Shown here piece after piece: positions 8,737-17,359 of a stretch of DNA of 64,000 bases. This DNA is from Mycolicibacterium sp. MU0053 (lineage in GTDB: Bacteria > Actinomycetota > Actinomycetes > Mycobacteriales > Mycobacteriaceae): NCBI RefSeq assembly GCF_963378095.1, contig NZ_OY726397.1, positions 4,836,001 through 4,900,000 of the forward strand, given 5' to 3'. Numbering within the stretch: the first letter of the stretch is position 1; each line of letters starts with the position of its first letter. The position numbers and the translations under genes were made by a program. The notes beneath the pieces are model-generated. The model was not told where the DNA came from and searched no databases. It saw only the letters and a list, made by a program, of their open reading frames with translations.

Positions 8737-8959
8737 CCAATTCGCGACCTGAGCGCGGGTGTGTCGCAGGCGCGCGGCACCGCGCCCAGTGCTGAGATTG
8801 CAGGATGTCAGCGGTGGCGAGCGCGCGGTCGGCGGTCGGTGCCGCCGGCCCGGGTGCCGTTCACGACATGCACTGCAGTAACAAATCCGCGATGATCTGC
8901 GACTTTCCTGGTAGTTCGGCCGGTTCATTACGATCGGTGATTCTGGGTACGGCGAAAGG

Positions 8960-9724
8960 ATGACCATCGTGCGGCAGGCGCTCCGCTACACCTTGGCTTT
9001 GCTGGGGATCGTGACACTCACGCAGACCGCGTGGGTCGCCGTCGGCTCCGCCGCCGTGTCCGCCCCGATCTCCGATGTCAGCGTGGTCGATGTGCAACCC
9101 CGGTCGGGCACGCCGGTCGGCGTCGGCCATCCGATCATCGTGACCTTCGGCGAGGCCGTCGCCAACCGGGCGCGCGCCGAGGGTTCCATCCGGGTCGTCT
9201 CCCCCACCGCGGTCAGCGGTGCGTACGACTGGGTCAGCCCCACCACCGTGCATTTCGTGCCCGACGCCCCCTGGCCGGCGCACTCCGAGATCAAGCTGCT
9301 GGCCGGCGGGATGCCCACGAGCTTCCAGACCGGGGCGGCCGTCAGCGCGGTCGCGGACATCTCCGCCTACACCTTCACCGTCAGCATCGACGGCGAGGTG
9401 GTCCGCCAGATGCCGGCCTCGATGGGCAAGTCCAAGTTCCCGACACCCCAGGGCCGGTTCACGGTGCTGGGCAAGGAGAACCCCGTCGTGATGGATTCCC
9501 GCACCATCGGCATCCCGTTGGACGACCCGGAGGGTTACAAGCTCACCGTCAACCACGCGGTCCGGATCACCTGGGGCGGGGTCTACGTCCACTCCGCACC
9601 GTGGTCGGTCGGGTCGCAGGGCTACGCCAACGTCAGCCACGGCTGCATCAACCTGAGCCCCGACAACGCCGCCTGGTACTACAACAACGTGGGCCTCGGC
9701 GACCTGGTGACCGTCCAGGCCTGA
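8960..9724 (+). CDS. L,D-transpeptidase (YkuD domain) with one Ig-like domain
   Basis: 254 residues, an exported cell-wall enzyme that forms 3-3 peptidoglycan cross-links. Residues 1-34 form a signal peptide or signal anchor (hydrophobic LALLGIVTLTQTAWVAV). Residues about 38-135 form a bacterial Ig-like domain with WVSPTTVHFVPDAPW. The YkuD domain follows and holds His211 and the nucleophile motif S226-H-G-C229-IN. It is shorter than the two-Ig-domain mycobacterial enzymes. The 223 bases upstream of it hold no gene and no feature beyond a GGGTAC about 15 bases before the start. Confidence 0.92.
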   Translation: MTIVRQALRYTLALLGIVTLTQTAWVAVGSAAVSAPISDVSVVDVQPRSGTPVGVGHPIIVTFGEAVANRARAEGSIRVVSPTAVSGAYDWVSPTTVHFVPDAPWPAHSEIKLLAGGMPTSFQTGAAVSAVADISAYTFTVSIDGEVVRQMPASMGKSKFPTPQGRFTVLGKENPVVMDSRTIGIPLDDPEGYKLTVNHAVRITWGGVYVHSAPWSVGSQGYANVSHGCINLSPDNAAWYYNNVGLGDLVTVQA

Positions 9725-9737
9725 GCCGCGCGGCGTT

Positions 9738-9763
9738 GTTTGGCCCCCTCGATGGGCGGGCAT
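9738..9763 (+). promoter_or_regulatory. Possible SigF-type promoter (weak)
   Basis: GTTT, 16 bases, GGGCAT lies just before the DUF5709-like gene. The -10 differs from the SigF consensus GGGTAT at one base. The implied transcript would start only a few bases before the ATG at 9773. Confidence 0.3.
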
Positions 9764-9772
9764 CCGGCAGGA

Positions 9773-10108
9773 ATGCAGGCAGACAACGACGAAGAACACA
9801 TGCTCGAACCGTCCGAGAGCCTGGACTCCGACGAGGTCCGCAACGATGACGGCGACGAGGTGGTCGACCCGCCCGAGAAGTGGCTACCGGCCGACGACGA
9901 CCGCACCCTCGATGAGCGCCTCGCCGAGGAGGTGCCCGACGTGACACCCGCGGACGTCGACCCCGCCGATGCCGACGCCGAGCGGACGGTCGTCCCGACC
10001 CCCGATGATCAACTGGACCGCGCCGATCCCGACCGACACGGCCGCGACAGCGGACAGGTCGACGGCAGCCCCGAGGACGGGGAGTCGTTCTTCACGATCG
10101 TGGAGTGA
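9773..10108 (+). CDS. Small acidic protein, DUF5709-like
   Basis: About 111 residues, extremely acidic (long runs of Asp and Glu) and without hydrophobic segments, so probably disordered and cytosolic. The segments LEPSESLDSDEV, PPEKW and TLDERLAEEVPDV match the general plan of actinobacterial DUF5709 proteins. The ATG at 9773 is preferred over the one at 9740 because family members begin near this point. Its stop overlaps the GTG of the M42 peptidase gene (GTGA), implying coupled translation. Function unknown; a stress role is inferred only from the weak SigF-like box. Confidence 0.7.
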   Translation: MQADNDEEHMLEPSESLDSDEVRNDDGDEVVDPPEKWLPADDDRTLDERLAEEVPDVTPADVDPADADAERTVVPTPDDQLDRADPDRHGRDSGQVDGSPEDGESFFTIVE

Positions 10109-11241
10109 GTGCCACGATGGGTGCCGATGCGATCCGGCCCGCCGACACCGGTGGAGCAGCGGGCGGTGACGAACAGTTCGAGCTGTTGCAGGAGTTGCTC
10201 TGGGCGTATGGCCCCTGCGGGCAGGAAGACGCGGTCCGCGACATCTGCCGCCGCGAACTGGCCCCGCACGTGGACGACACCTGGGTCGATCCGGCGGGCA
10301 ACGTGGTGGGGCTACTGCGCGGACGGCGTTTCGGCGACGACGACAACGCCGAGCGCCCGCCGATCACCCGGGTGATGGCGCACATGGATGAGCTCTCGAT
10401 GCTGGTCAAACGTGTCTTCGAGGACGGCTCGCTGCATCTGACGCATCTGGGGACCATGTACCCGGGCAACTTCGGGCTGGGACCCGTGGCGGTGCTCGGC
10501 GATGAGGAGACGCTGCGCGCGGTCCTGACGCTGGGCTCAGAGCACACCACGAGCGAGAGTCCGCGGATCTACGCCACCAAGCCCGATCAGGGTGGCAAGG
10601 CCCTGGACTGGAGCGATGTCTACGTCTTCACCGGCCGGACCCCGGCGCAGTTGACGGCCGCCGGGGTACACCCCGGCACCCGGGTGTGCGTCGACACCAG
10701 CAAGCGCACCCTGTTGGCATTCGGCGACTACATCGGCAGCTACTTTCTCGACGACCGGGCGGCCATCGCCGTCGTGTTGGACGTCGCCCGCGCGCTGCAC
10801 GACGGGCCGCGACCACCGTCGGACGTGTACTTCGTGTTCACCACGAACGAGGAGGTGGGCGGTGTCGGCGGCTCGTATGCCAGCCGCACGCTGCCCGGAG
10901 ATCTGACCCTCGGGGTGGAGGTGGGCCCCACCGAGGAGGAGTACGGAACCCGCGTGGCGGCTGGGCCGATCGTGGTCTACAGCGATGCGGAGTGCGTCTA
11001 CGACAAGGCGGTCGCCGATCGGCTGATGGAGATCGGCACGAAGCTCGGCACGCAGCCGCAGCCCGCGGTGGTCGGGGCCTTCGAGGCCGACCCGTCGCAC
11101 GCCAAGGCCAACGGGCTCACTCCCCGCGCCGCCCTGCTGTGCCTACCGACGCTCAGCACGCACGGCTACGAAGTGATTGCCCGGCAAGCCATCCCGGCGG
11201 TCACCGAGGTCCTGACCGAGTTCCTGCTGCACCCGCAGTGA
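10105..11241 (+). CDS. M42-family metallopeptidase
   Basis: 378 residues. The di-zinc aminopeptidase/cellulase-M (MEROPS M42) fold is recognised from MAHMDELS (His93), FLDDRAA (Asp216/217), TTNEEVGGVGG (Glu249 as base, Glu250), GVEVG and a late LSTHGYEV histidine. These enzymes usually remove N-terminal residues from peptides in the cytosol. The GTG start is embedded in the stop of the preceding gene; an ATG at 10117 is the alternative. It converges on the following SDR gene with only three bases between the stops. Confidence 0.87.
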   Translation: MSATMGADAIRPADTGGAAGGDEQFELLQELLWAYGPCGQEDAVRDICRRELAPHVDDTWVDPAGNVVGLLRGRRFGDDDNAERPPITRVMAHMDELSMLVKRVFEDGSLHLTHLGTMYPGNFGLGPVAVLGDEETLRAVLTLGSEHTTSESPRIYATKPDQGGKALDWSDVYVFTGRTPAQLTAAGVHPGTRVCVDTSKRTLLAFGDYIGSYFLDDRAAIAVVLDVARALHDGPRPPSDVYFVFTTNEEVGGVGGSYASRTLPGDLTLGVEVGPTEEEYGTRVAAGPIVVYSDAECVYDKAVADRLMEIGTKLGTQPQPAVVGAFEADPSHAKANGLTPRAALLCLPTLSTHGYEVIARQAIPAVTEVLTEFLLHPQ

Positions 11242-11244
11242 CTC

Positions 11245-12108
11245 TCAGCCCGGCAGGGTCTCCCCGCCGATGGGGGCAAGCACCTCGCCGCTGTAGTACG
11301 ACGACAGCCGGTTGGCGGCAAAGAACACGTAGGACGGCGCGATCTCGTCCGGCTGTGCCGCGCGGTTCATCGGGACCTGCTCGCCGAAGGACTCGGTCCG
11401 TTCGGCGTCCATGGTCGCCGGGATCAGCGGCGTCCAAACCGGGCCCGGTGCAACGCAATTGACCCGAATCCGGCGCTCGACCAAGGTCTGCGCCAGCGAA
11501 TAGGTCAGTGCGATCACCGCACCCTTGGTGGCCGAGTAGTCGATCAGGGTCTTGTTACCGCGCAGGCCGTTGATCGATCCGGTGTTGATGATCGCCGACC
11601 CGTCGGGCAGATGGTTCAAGGCCGCCTTGGTGACGTGGAAGAAACTGTCGATGTTCACCGCAAACGTGTGCCGCCATTGCTCCTCACTGAGGTCGGCGAG
11701 ACTCTCCACCGGCGATTGATAGGCGACGTTGTTGACCAGAATATCAAGCCCGCCAAGCTGTTTGACGGTCTGATCGACGACGGATCGGCAGTGGGCCGGA
11801 CTCGCGAGATCCCCGGCAATCTCCATCCCGGTGCGGCCGGCGGCTTCGATCAGCGCGACGGTGTGGGCGGCGTCCTCGGTTTCCTCGAGATAGGCGATCG
11901 CCACGTCGGCCCCCTCCTTGGCGAAGGCGACGGCGACGGCGCGCCCGATGCCCGAATCCCCACCGGTGATCAGCGCGCGTTTACCGGCCAACAGATCGGA
12001 GCCGGTGTAGTCGCGCATCTCATCGCGCGGATGCTCGGACATTTCCGCGGTGCGCCCGGGGTAGGGGATGACGCCATGCGGGGCGGGGTCGGTGGGGTCC
12101 TTTGACAT
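11245..12108 (-). CDS. Short-chain dehydrogenase, YhdF/YghA-type
   Basis: 287 residues with an N-terminal extension of about 40 residues (PYPGRTAEMSEHPRDEM) typical of the general-stress SDR group. The cofactor motif is TGGDSGIG, the structural motif NNVA, and the active site includes the Ser of NTGSINGL and YSATK. It probably oxidises or reduces an alcohol or aldehyde with NAD(P). A good SigF-type promoter sits so close upstream that the mRNA would be nearly leaderless, consistent with stress induction. Confidence 0.87.
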   Translation of the reverse strand: MSKDPTDPAPHGVIPYPGRTAEMSEHPRDEMRDYTGSDLLAGKRALITGGDSGIGRAVAVAFAKEGADVAIAYLEETEDAAHTVALIEAAGRTGMEIAGDLASPAHCRSVVDQTVKQLGGLDILVNNVAYQSPVESLADLSEEQWRHTFAVNIDSFFHVTKAALNHLPDGSAIINTGSINGLRGNKTLIDYSATKGAVIALTYSLAQTLVERRIRVNCVAPGPVWTPLIPATMDAERTESFGEQVPMNRAAQPDEIAPSYVFFAANRLSSYYSGEVLAPIGGETLPG

Positions 12109-12117
12109 GGCCGACGC

Positions 12118-12142
12118 ATACCCCGGCTAAAGCCGTCCAAAC
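12118..12142 (-). promoter_or_regulatory. SigF-type promoter of the SDR gene
   Basis: On the minus strand GTTT at 12142-12139 is followed by 15 bases and GGGTAT at 12123-12118, matching the mycobacterial SigF pattern GTTT-N15-17-GGGTAT. Transcription would begin roughly three bases before the ATG at 12108. Confidence 0.55.
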
Positions 12143-12153
12143 CGGCGCGGTGC

Positions 12154-13614
12154 TCAGGCCACCACGCGGATGCGGTCCAGCGACGGGTCGGCGGGGTCGG
12201 GCAGCGTCATGCCGGCGGTCAGTCCACCGCGCAGGTAGTCGAGAACGGCGTCGTTGAGCCGCTCGCCCGGCACCACCGCCGGAATGCCGGGCGGGTACGG
12301 GGTGATCTGTTCGGCGGCAATCCGGCCGCCGGCCTGCTGGACGGGGACCATCTCGGTGGCGCCGAAGAAGGCGTCGCGGGGCAACATCGCGCTTTCCAGC
12401 TGTAGCTCGGCGGGGGCCGGCAGTCGGATCTCGGGCGGGGTGGCAAAAGTCTCGGCGGCCGCGCGCCACGCGGTCATCGCCTGCACCAGCCGCTCGGTGG
12501 TGGCGTGGTCGTCCGCGAAGGACATGGTGGCCAGAATCCGGCGGTGGTCACTCATCCCGACATCGAGCCGGCAATGGCTGCGCAGCCAGTCGGCGGCCTG
12601 ATAGCCGGTGGTCCCGGTCTCGGAGACGTCCATCAAGATCTGCAGCCGGTCCAAGTCGTCGGAGGCCTCGACGCCCAACAGTTCCTGCTCGAGCACCTGC
12701 AGGCCTGGGATGTCGTCCAGCCGAGCCCGCACGGACTTCGCCAGCCCGAGGGCCTCGCCCAACAACGTGGTGCCGTGCTCGACCATCTGGCGACGCCAAC
12801 CGTCGAGCGCGCAGTACAGCATCACGTTGGGGCTGGTGGTCATCAGCAGATCAGCGCAGGCGGAAAGCCGGTCCCGGTCGATCAGATCGCCCTGCACATG
12901 GAACACCGAACCCTGCTCGAATCCGGCGCCCATCTTGTGCACGCTGACCACACAGACGTCGGCGCCGGCATCCATCGCCCAGGTGGGCAGGTCGTCGTGG
13001 AAGGGCAGGTGCGCGCCCCAGGCCTCGTCGACAATCAACGGCTTCCCGCGCTCATGACACACCTCGGCGATCCCGGCGATGTCGGCGCAGGTCCCGTACG
13101 GGCTGGGACTGACGATCAGCGCGCCCGCCGCGTCGGGGTTCTCCTCCCACGCGTCGCGGACCTGTTGCGGCGACGGGGGATGCGACATGTGGTGCTCGGC
13201 GTCCCAGCGCGGCGCGATCCAGCCTGGCTGCACACCGGAGAAGATCAGCCCCGCCACAATCGACTTGTGGCTGTCCCGGGCGACCAGCAGGCCACCGTCG
13301 GAACCGCCGGCGACGGCCATCATCGCCGCCTTCACCGACAGCGAGCTGCCGCAGGTCGAGAAGAAGGCGTACTCGGCGCCGACCGCGTCGGCCATCAACG
13401 CCTCGGCGTCAGCCAGATATCCGTTACTGGAATGCCAATCGTCCAGTCCTCCCGAAGCCAACACGTCGTTGCGAAAGGGCTCGGAGCCCATGACGTCCAG
13501 CACTCGCGAGTCGGTCCCCCGGCCCTGCCGGTGCCCGGGCGGGGTGAAGCCGTATCGGTCGGCGCGATGGTATTCGGCAAGCGCCGTCAGCAGCGGCGCG
13601 CGACAATGATCCAT
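12154..13614 (-). CDS. Orn/Lys/Arg decarboxylase family PLP enzyme
   Basis: 486 residues, fold-type I pyridoxal-phosphate enzyme of the ornithine/lysine/arginine decarboxylase class, which makes polyamine precursors from basic amino acids. The PLP lysine is Lys227 in SVHKMGAG, the carboxylate that contacts the ring nitrogen is in VDEAWGAH, and the PLP-phosphate segment is STCGSS. The N-terminus carries YGFTPPGHRQG typical of the family. ATG at 13614 is the first residue of that conserved region; the longer frame would run into the next gene. Substrate among the three amino acids is undetermined. Confidence 0.87.
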   Translation of the reverse strand: MDHCRAPLLTALAEYHRADRYGFTPPGHRQGRGTDSRVLDVMGSEPFRNDVLASGGLDDWHSSNGYLADAEALMADAVGAEYAFFSTCGSSLSVKAAMMAVAGGSDGGLLVARDSHKSIVAGLIFSGVQPGWIAPRWDAEHHMSHPPSPQQVRDAWEENPDAAGALIVSPSPYGTCADIAGIAEVCHERGKPLIVDEAWGAHLPFHDDLPTWAMDAGADVCVVSVHKMGAGFEQGSVFHVQGDLIDRDRLSACADLLMTTSPNVMLYCALDGWRRQMVEHGTTLLGEALGLAKSVRARLDDIPGLQVLEQELLGVEASDDLDRLQILMDVSETGTTGYQAADWLRSHCRLDVGMSDHRRILATMSFADDHATTERLVQAMTAWRAAAETFATPPEIRLPAPAELQLESAMLPRDAFFGATEMVPVQQAGGRIAAEQITPYPPGIPAVVPGERLNDAVLDYLRGGLTAGMTLPDPADPSLDRIRVVA

Positions 13615-13657
13615 GCGAGCGGCGTACCCGATTCCCGGTTCGGTAATCGGTGCGCAA

Positions 13658-15166
13658 TCAGGCGCGCCCCGCCAGATCCGAGGTTGCCGGGCCTTCCAGG
13701 AGGCGGCCGTCGGGCGCGAACCGCGAACCATGCAGCGGACACTCCCACGCGTGGTCCACCTCATTCCAGTTCAGCACGCCGCCCAGGTGCGGGCACACCG
13801 CCGACACTGAGTGCTCGGCGCCGTCGACGCAGCTTTCGGCGCGCAGCCGCCACGGCGGCCCGGAGACCGCCGCCGCGCCGTCCGCGGAGACCCGCCGACC
13901 GACCCGCGGCGTCGCCCAGCCGCGGGCCAGGTGAAAGCCCACCTCCAGGTTGGCCTTCAATGCCGCACCGACACCGGCGAACTCGTGCGGGCTCCAGCTC
14001 GCGAAGGCCCCGGCCCACGGCAGGTGGCCGCCGAGTACCCGCCCGGACAAGGCGAGACCGGCGGCGACCGCGTTGGTCATGCCCCACTTGTCGAAGCCGG
14101 TGGCCACGAGAATCCCGTCGACTCCCGGCAGAATTGGTCCCACATAAGGCAATTCGTCGGCAGGTGAGTAGTCCTGGGCCGACCACAGGTGGGTCTGCTG
14201 CGCCCCCGGGTAGTAGCGGGTCGTCCACTCGGTCAGTTCATCGAGTCCGCTGCGTTCGTCCCGGCCGCGTCCGACCGTGTGTCCGGCGCCGCCGACGATC
14301 AGGTGTTCGGCTCCCGACGCCGACGTCGCGTAGCGCACCGATCGGGTGGGTGCGTCGGTGGACAACAGCATCGGTCGGGTCACCCCGCCCGGCACCTCGA
14401 AGGCCAGGCAGTACGACCGTTCGGGAACGACCCGGGCGAAGAACCCGCCACGGTCGAGGATCGGGATGCCGGTGGCCAGGACGCAGTGCCGGGCGTCGAC
14501 GGTGATCTGCTCCGGCGGCTGGTCGTTCCGGACCCGGACCTTGATACGCACCGGCCCGCTACCGGACACCGATTCCGCGCGCACGCCCTGCAGGCAGCGT
14601 CCACCGTGTTCTTCGAGTTCCACCAGCAGGCTGTCGAGCACCGGCAGGGGGTCCAGTTGCGCCTGCTCGGGCAACCGGACGCCGCCGTGGAACGGGAACG
14701 GGACATCGGCCTCCATGGCCCAGCTGACCGGCAGTCCGGCCTCGCGGGCGGCCCGAAGTTCGGCGTCGGCGTCGGCCAGACCGGTGGTGGACTGCGCGTA
14801 CGTGTAGGCGTCCTCGATCTGGGTCGACAACCCGTGGCTCTCGCAGTAGCGCAGCAGCCAGCTTTGACCTTCACTGTTGCCGGTCAGGTAGTCGCGCACG
14901 GTGTCGGGGCTGTGCTTGGCCCGTATCCGGGACAGTTTGGTGCCTTGCAGGAGGCTGACCTTGCCGGTGGTGTTGCCGGTCGTGCCGTCGCCCACATGCC
15001 GGGCCTCCAGCACGACGACGTCCTTGCCCGCCCGGGCCAGCAGCACCGCCGTGACCAGTCCGGTCAAGCCGGCTCCGATCACGGCGACATCGACGGTCCC
15101 GGCCGCTCGCGCCTCTGCTGCGCTGGCGGAGCGCTCGGCGCGGTCCGCGTTCCATAGTGACGGCAC
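13658..15166 (-). CDS. FAD-dependent oxidoreductase with C-terminal Rieske domain
   Basis: 502 residues. An N-terminal DAO-type FAD domain (IGAGLTGLVTAVLLARAG around residue 30) is fused to a C-terminal Rieske [2Fe-2S] domain, whose ligands are C458-P-H460 and C476-P-L-H479. The fusion suggests an oxidase or dehydrogenase that passes electrons from a flavin to an on-board cluster. It starts at GTG. It is divergent from a pyruvate-oxidase-like gene and both have SigF-like promoters in the 99-bp gap, so the pair may act in stationary-phase redox metabolism. Substrate unknown. Confidence 0.87.
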   Translation of the reverse strand: MPSLWNADRAERSASAAEARAAGTVDVAVIGAGLTGLVTAVLLARAGKDVVVLEARHVGDGTTGNTTGKVSLLQGTKLSRIRAKHSPDTVRDYLTGNSEGQSWLLRYCESHGLSTQIEDAYTYAQSTTGLADADAELRAAREAGLPVSWAMEADVPFPFHGGVRLPEQAQLDPLPVLDSLLVELEEHGGRCLQGVRAESVSGSGPVRIKVRVRNDQPPEQITVDARHCVLATGIPILDRGGFFARVVPERSYCLAFEVPGGVTRPMLLSTDAPTRSVRYATSASGAEHLIVGGAGHTVGRGRDERSGLDELTEWTTRYYPGAQQTHLWSAQDYSPADELPYVGPILPGVDGILVATGFDKWGMTNAVAAGLALSGRVLGGHLPWAGAFASWSPHEFAGVGAALKANLEVGFHLARGWATPRVGRRVSADGAAAVSGPPWRLRAESCVDGAEHSVSAVCPHLGGVLNWNEVDHAWECPLHGSRFAPDGRLLEGPATSDLAGRA

Positions 15167-15176
15167 AGCTGCGATC

Positions 15177-15201
15177 TACCCGTTTCGGATCGACCCGAAC
15201 C
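15177..15201 (-). promoter_or_regulatory. SigF-like promoter of the DAO-Rieske gene
   Basis: On the minus strand GGTTC is followed by 15 bases and GGGTA. The -35 has GTTC in place of GTTT. It lies 11 bases before the GTG at 15166. Confidence 0.4.
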
Positions 15202-15204
15202 CTC

Positions 15205-15229
15205 GTTTGGCCATCCCCGTCTCGGGTAT
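15205..15229 (+). promoter_or_regulatory. SigF-type promoter of the ThDP enzyme gene
   Basis: GTTT, 15 bases, GGGTAT matches the mycobacterial SigF pattern exactly. It leaves a leader of about 30 bases that contains GAGGAG just before the ATG at 15266. Confidence 0.55.
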
Positions 15230-15265
15230 GCGACGTCAAAGCCGATCCTCGGCCAGAGGAGTGAG

Positions 15266-17062
15266 ATGAGCCAGACAGTTGCCGACGTCGTCCTGAGTCG
15301 GCTGCGCCAATGGGGCGTCGAGCAGGTCTTCGGCTACCCGGGTGATGGCATCAACGGCCTGGTCGCGGCGTTTGGCAAGGCCGATGACGCGCCCGAATTC
15401 GTCCAGTCGCGCCACGAAGAGATGTCCGCGTTCGCCGCGGTCGGTTTCGCCAAGTTCTCCGGCGACGTCGGGGTGTGCATGGCGACCTCCGGGCCCGGGG
15501 CCATCCACCTGCTCAACGGCCTCTACGACGCGAAACTCGACCATGTGCCGGTGGTGGCGATCGTCGGGCAGACCGCGCGCTCGGCGATGGGCGGCAGTTA
15601 TCAGCAGGAGGTGGACCTACAACGACTCTTCGGCGATGTCGCCGGGGAGTATCTGGTCGAAGTCAACGTCGCCGAACAGCTGCCCAACGCGTTGGACCGG
15701 GCGATGCGCACGGCGCGCACCCGCCGGGGGCCCGCCGTCGTCGTCATTCCGGCGGACCTGCAGGAGGAGCCCTACAGCCCGCCGGAGCACGAGTTCAAAC
15801 AGGTGCCGTCCAGCGCGCCCAACGACTACGCCGGGGCGTACAGCCCGCCGGATGAGGCCGTGGCGCGCGCCGCCGCGATCATCAACGCGGGCTCGAAGCT
15901 GGCGATCCTGATCGGCCAAGGCGCCCGCGGCGCGGCCGAACAGGTCCGTCACCTCGCCGACTTGACCGGCGCCGGGGTGGCCAAGGCGCTGCTGGGCAAA
16001 GACGTGCTCTCCGACGAATTACCTTATGTGACAGGCTCTATCGGCCTGTTGGGCACGCGTCCGAGTTATGAGCTGATGCGCGACTGCGACACTCTGCTGA
16101 TCATCGGTTCCAACTTTCCGTACAGCCAGTTCCTGCCCTCCTACGGACAAGCCCGCGCGATCCAGATCGACATCGACGGCACCTCGATCGGCATGCGCTA
16201 TCCCACCGAACTCAACATCGTCGGAGACGCCGCCGCCACCCTGGACCGGTTGATCCCGCTACTGCGACCGGAGTTGGACCGCTCCTGGAGCGAGACCGTC
16301 GCGGCCAACGTCACCGAGTGGTGGGAGGTCCTGGAACAGCAGGCGATGGTCTCGGCAGAACCGGTCAATCCCATGCGGGTCACCTGGGAGCTTTCGCAAC
16401 GGTTGCCGCGCAACGCGATCGTCACAGCCGACTCGGGTTCGTCGACCACCTGGTATGCCCGCTGTCTGAAGTTCGGTGACGAGATCCGGGGCTCCCTTTC
16501 GGGCACGTTGGCGACCATGGGCTGCGCGGTCCCGTACGCGATCGGTGCGAAGTTCGCCCACCCGGACCGGCCGGTGATCGCGCTCGTCGGGGATGGCGCG
16601 ATGCAGATGAACGGGCTGGCCGAACTGCTCACCATCGGCCGGTACCGCCACCGGTGGGACAACCAGCAACTGGTCGTCTGCGTATTCCACAACAACGATC
16701 TCAACATGGTCACCTGGGAGTTGCGCGGGATGGGTGGCGCCCCCAAGTTCGAAGAGTCCCAGTCGATTCCGGATCTCGACTATGCCGCGGTGGCCCGCGA
16801 CATGGGTATGCGAGCGATCCGAGTGGATGAGGACGAGGCCGTGGCCGACGCCTGGGAACAGGCGCTGCGCGCCGAGGAGCCCGTGTTACTGGACGTCTAC
16901 TGCGATCCGGAGGTGGCCCCCATTCCGCCGAACACCACCGCGGCTCAGCTCAAAGACCTCGGCTCCGCGGTGCTCAAGGGCGATCCGAATGCGGGACATC
17001 TGCTGTTCCAGAACGCGAAAACCAAGGTGCAGGAGTGGGTCAGCACTCGCCGCGGCGACTGA
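15266..17062 (+). CDS. Pyruvate oxidase/dehydrogenase-like thiamine-diphosphate enzyme
   Basis: 598 residues with the three-domain plan of PoxB-like enzymes. The N-terminal Pyr domain carries the activating Glu51 (HEEMSAF), a central cofactor domain follows, and the C-terminal PP domain holds the ThDP/Mg motif beginning LVGDGAMQMNGLAEL and ending near HNNDLNMV. Family members oxidatively decarboxylate pyruvate or a related 2-keto acid and pass electrons to quinone or O2. GAGGAG precedes the ATG. The gene is divergent from the DAO-Rieske oxidoreductase, with a SigF-type promoter. Exact keto acid and acceptor are not determined by sequence. Confidence 0.87.
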   Translation: MSQTVADVVLSRLRQWGVEQVFGYPGDGINGLVAAFGKADDAPEFVQSRHEEMSAFAAVGFAKFSGDVGVCMATSGPGAIHLLNGLYDAKLDHVPVVAIVGQTARSAMGGSYQQEVDLQRLFGDVAGEYLVEVNVAEQLPNALDRAMRTARTRRGPAVVVIPADLQEEPYSPPEHEFKQVPSSAPNDYAGAYSPPDEAVARAAAIINAGSKLAILIGQGARGAAEQVRHLADLTGAGVAKALLGKDVLSDELPYVTGSIGLLGTRPSYELMRDCDTLLIIGSNFPYSQFLPSYGQARAIQIDIDGTSIGMRYPTELNIVGDAAATLDRLIPLLRPELDRSWSETVAANVTEWWEVLEQQAMVSAEPVNPMRVTWELSQRLPRNAIVTADSGSSTTWYARCLKFGDEIRGSLSGTLATMGCAVPYAIGAKFAHPDRPVIALVGDGAMQMNGLAELLTIGRYRHRWDNQQLVVCVFHNNDLNMVTWELRGMGGAPKFEESQSIPDLDYAAVARDMGMRAIRVDEDEAVADAWEQALRAEEPVLLDVYCDPEVAPIPPNTTAAQLKDLGSAVLKGDPNAGHLLFQNAKTKVQEWVSTRRGD

Positions 17063-17100
17063 GCCGCTCCCGGTGACGCCGAACATCCGGATTCATCCGC

Positions 17101-17121
17101 GACACGCCGCGATCGCGTGTC
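17101..17121. terminator. Hairpin between converging genes
   Basis: GACACGC, seven bases, GCGTGTC forms a perfect 7-bp stem between the ends of the ThDP enzyme and ferredoxin genes. No T-run follows, as is usual in mycobacteria. Confidence 0.5.
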
Positions 17122-17151
17122 AATCCGCAGGCTCGACGACGTCCCCCGCGG

Positions 17152-17340
17152 TCAGCTCTCGCTGATCGCGTGTTCCGGGCAGGCCTCGATCGCTTCCCGG
17201 ACCGCGTCGTGGTGCTCCGGCGCGACGTCGTTCTCGATCGCCTCGGCACCACCCCAGTCGGCGAGGGTGAACACCTCCGGGCAGATCCCAACACACACGC
17301 CGTGCCCGCGGCACAGGCCGTCGTTGACCGATACTTTCAT
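17152..17340 (-). CDS. Ferredoxin with a histidine-containing cluster motif
   Basis: 62 residues. The cluster motif reads C-R-G-H-G-V-C-V-G-I-C-P with a distal C-P near residue 54. The second usual cysteine is replaced by His (CxxHxxCxxxCP), a variant known among P450-associated mycobacterial ferredoxins. It starts 19 bases after the P450 gene in the same operon, so it is very probably the electron donor of that P450. AGGAA lies about ten bases before the ATG. Confidence 0.92.
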   Translation of the reverse strand: MKVSVNDGLCRGHGVCVGICPEVFTLADWGGAEAIENDVAPEHHDAVREAIEACPEHAISES

Positions 17341-17359
17341 CGCTGTCCCATTCCTGGCT

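Noticed and set aside
8923..8949. Possible SigF promoter before the L,D-transpeptidase (GTTC, 18 bases, GGGTA)
   Set aside because: The -35 is off consensus and the spacer is longer than the usual 15-17, so it is not reported as a feature.
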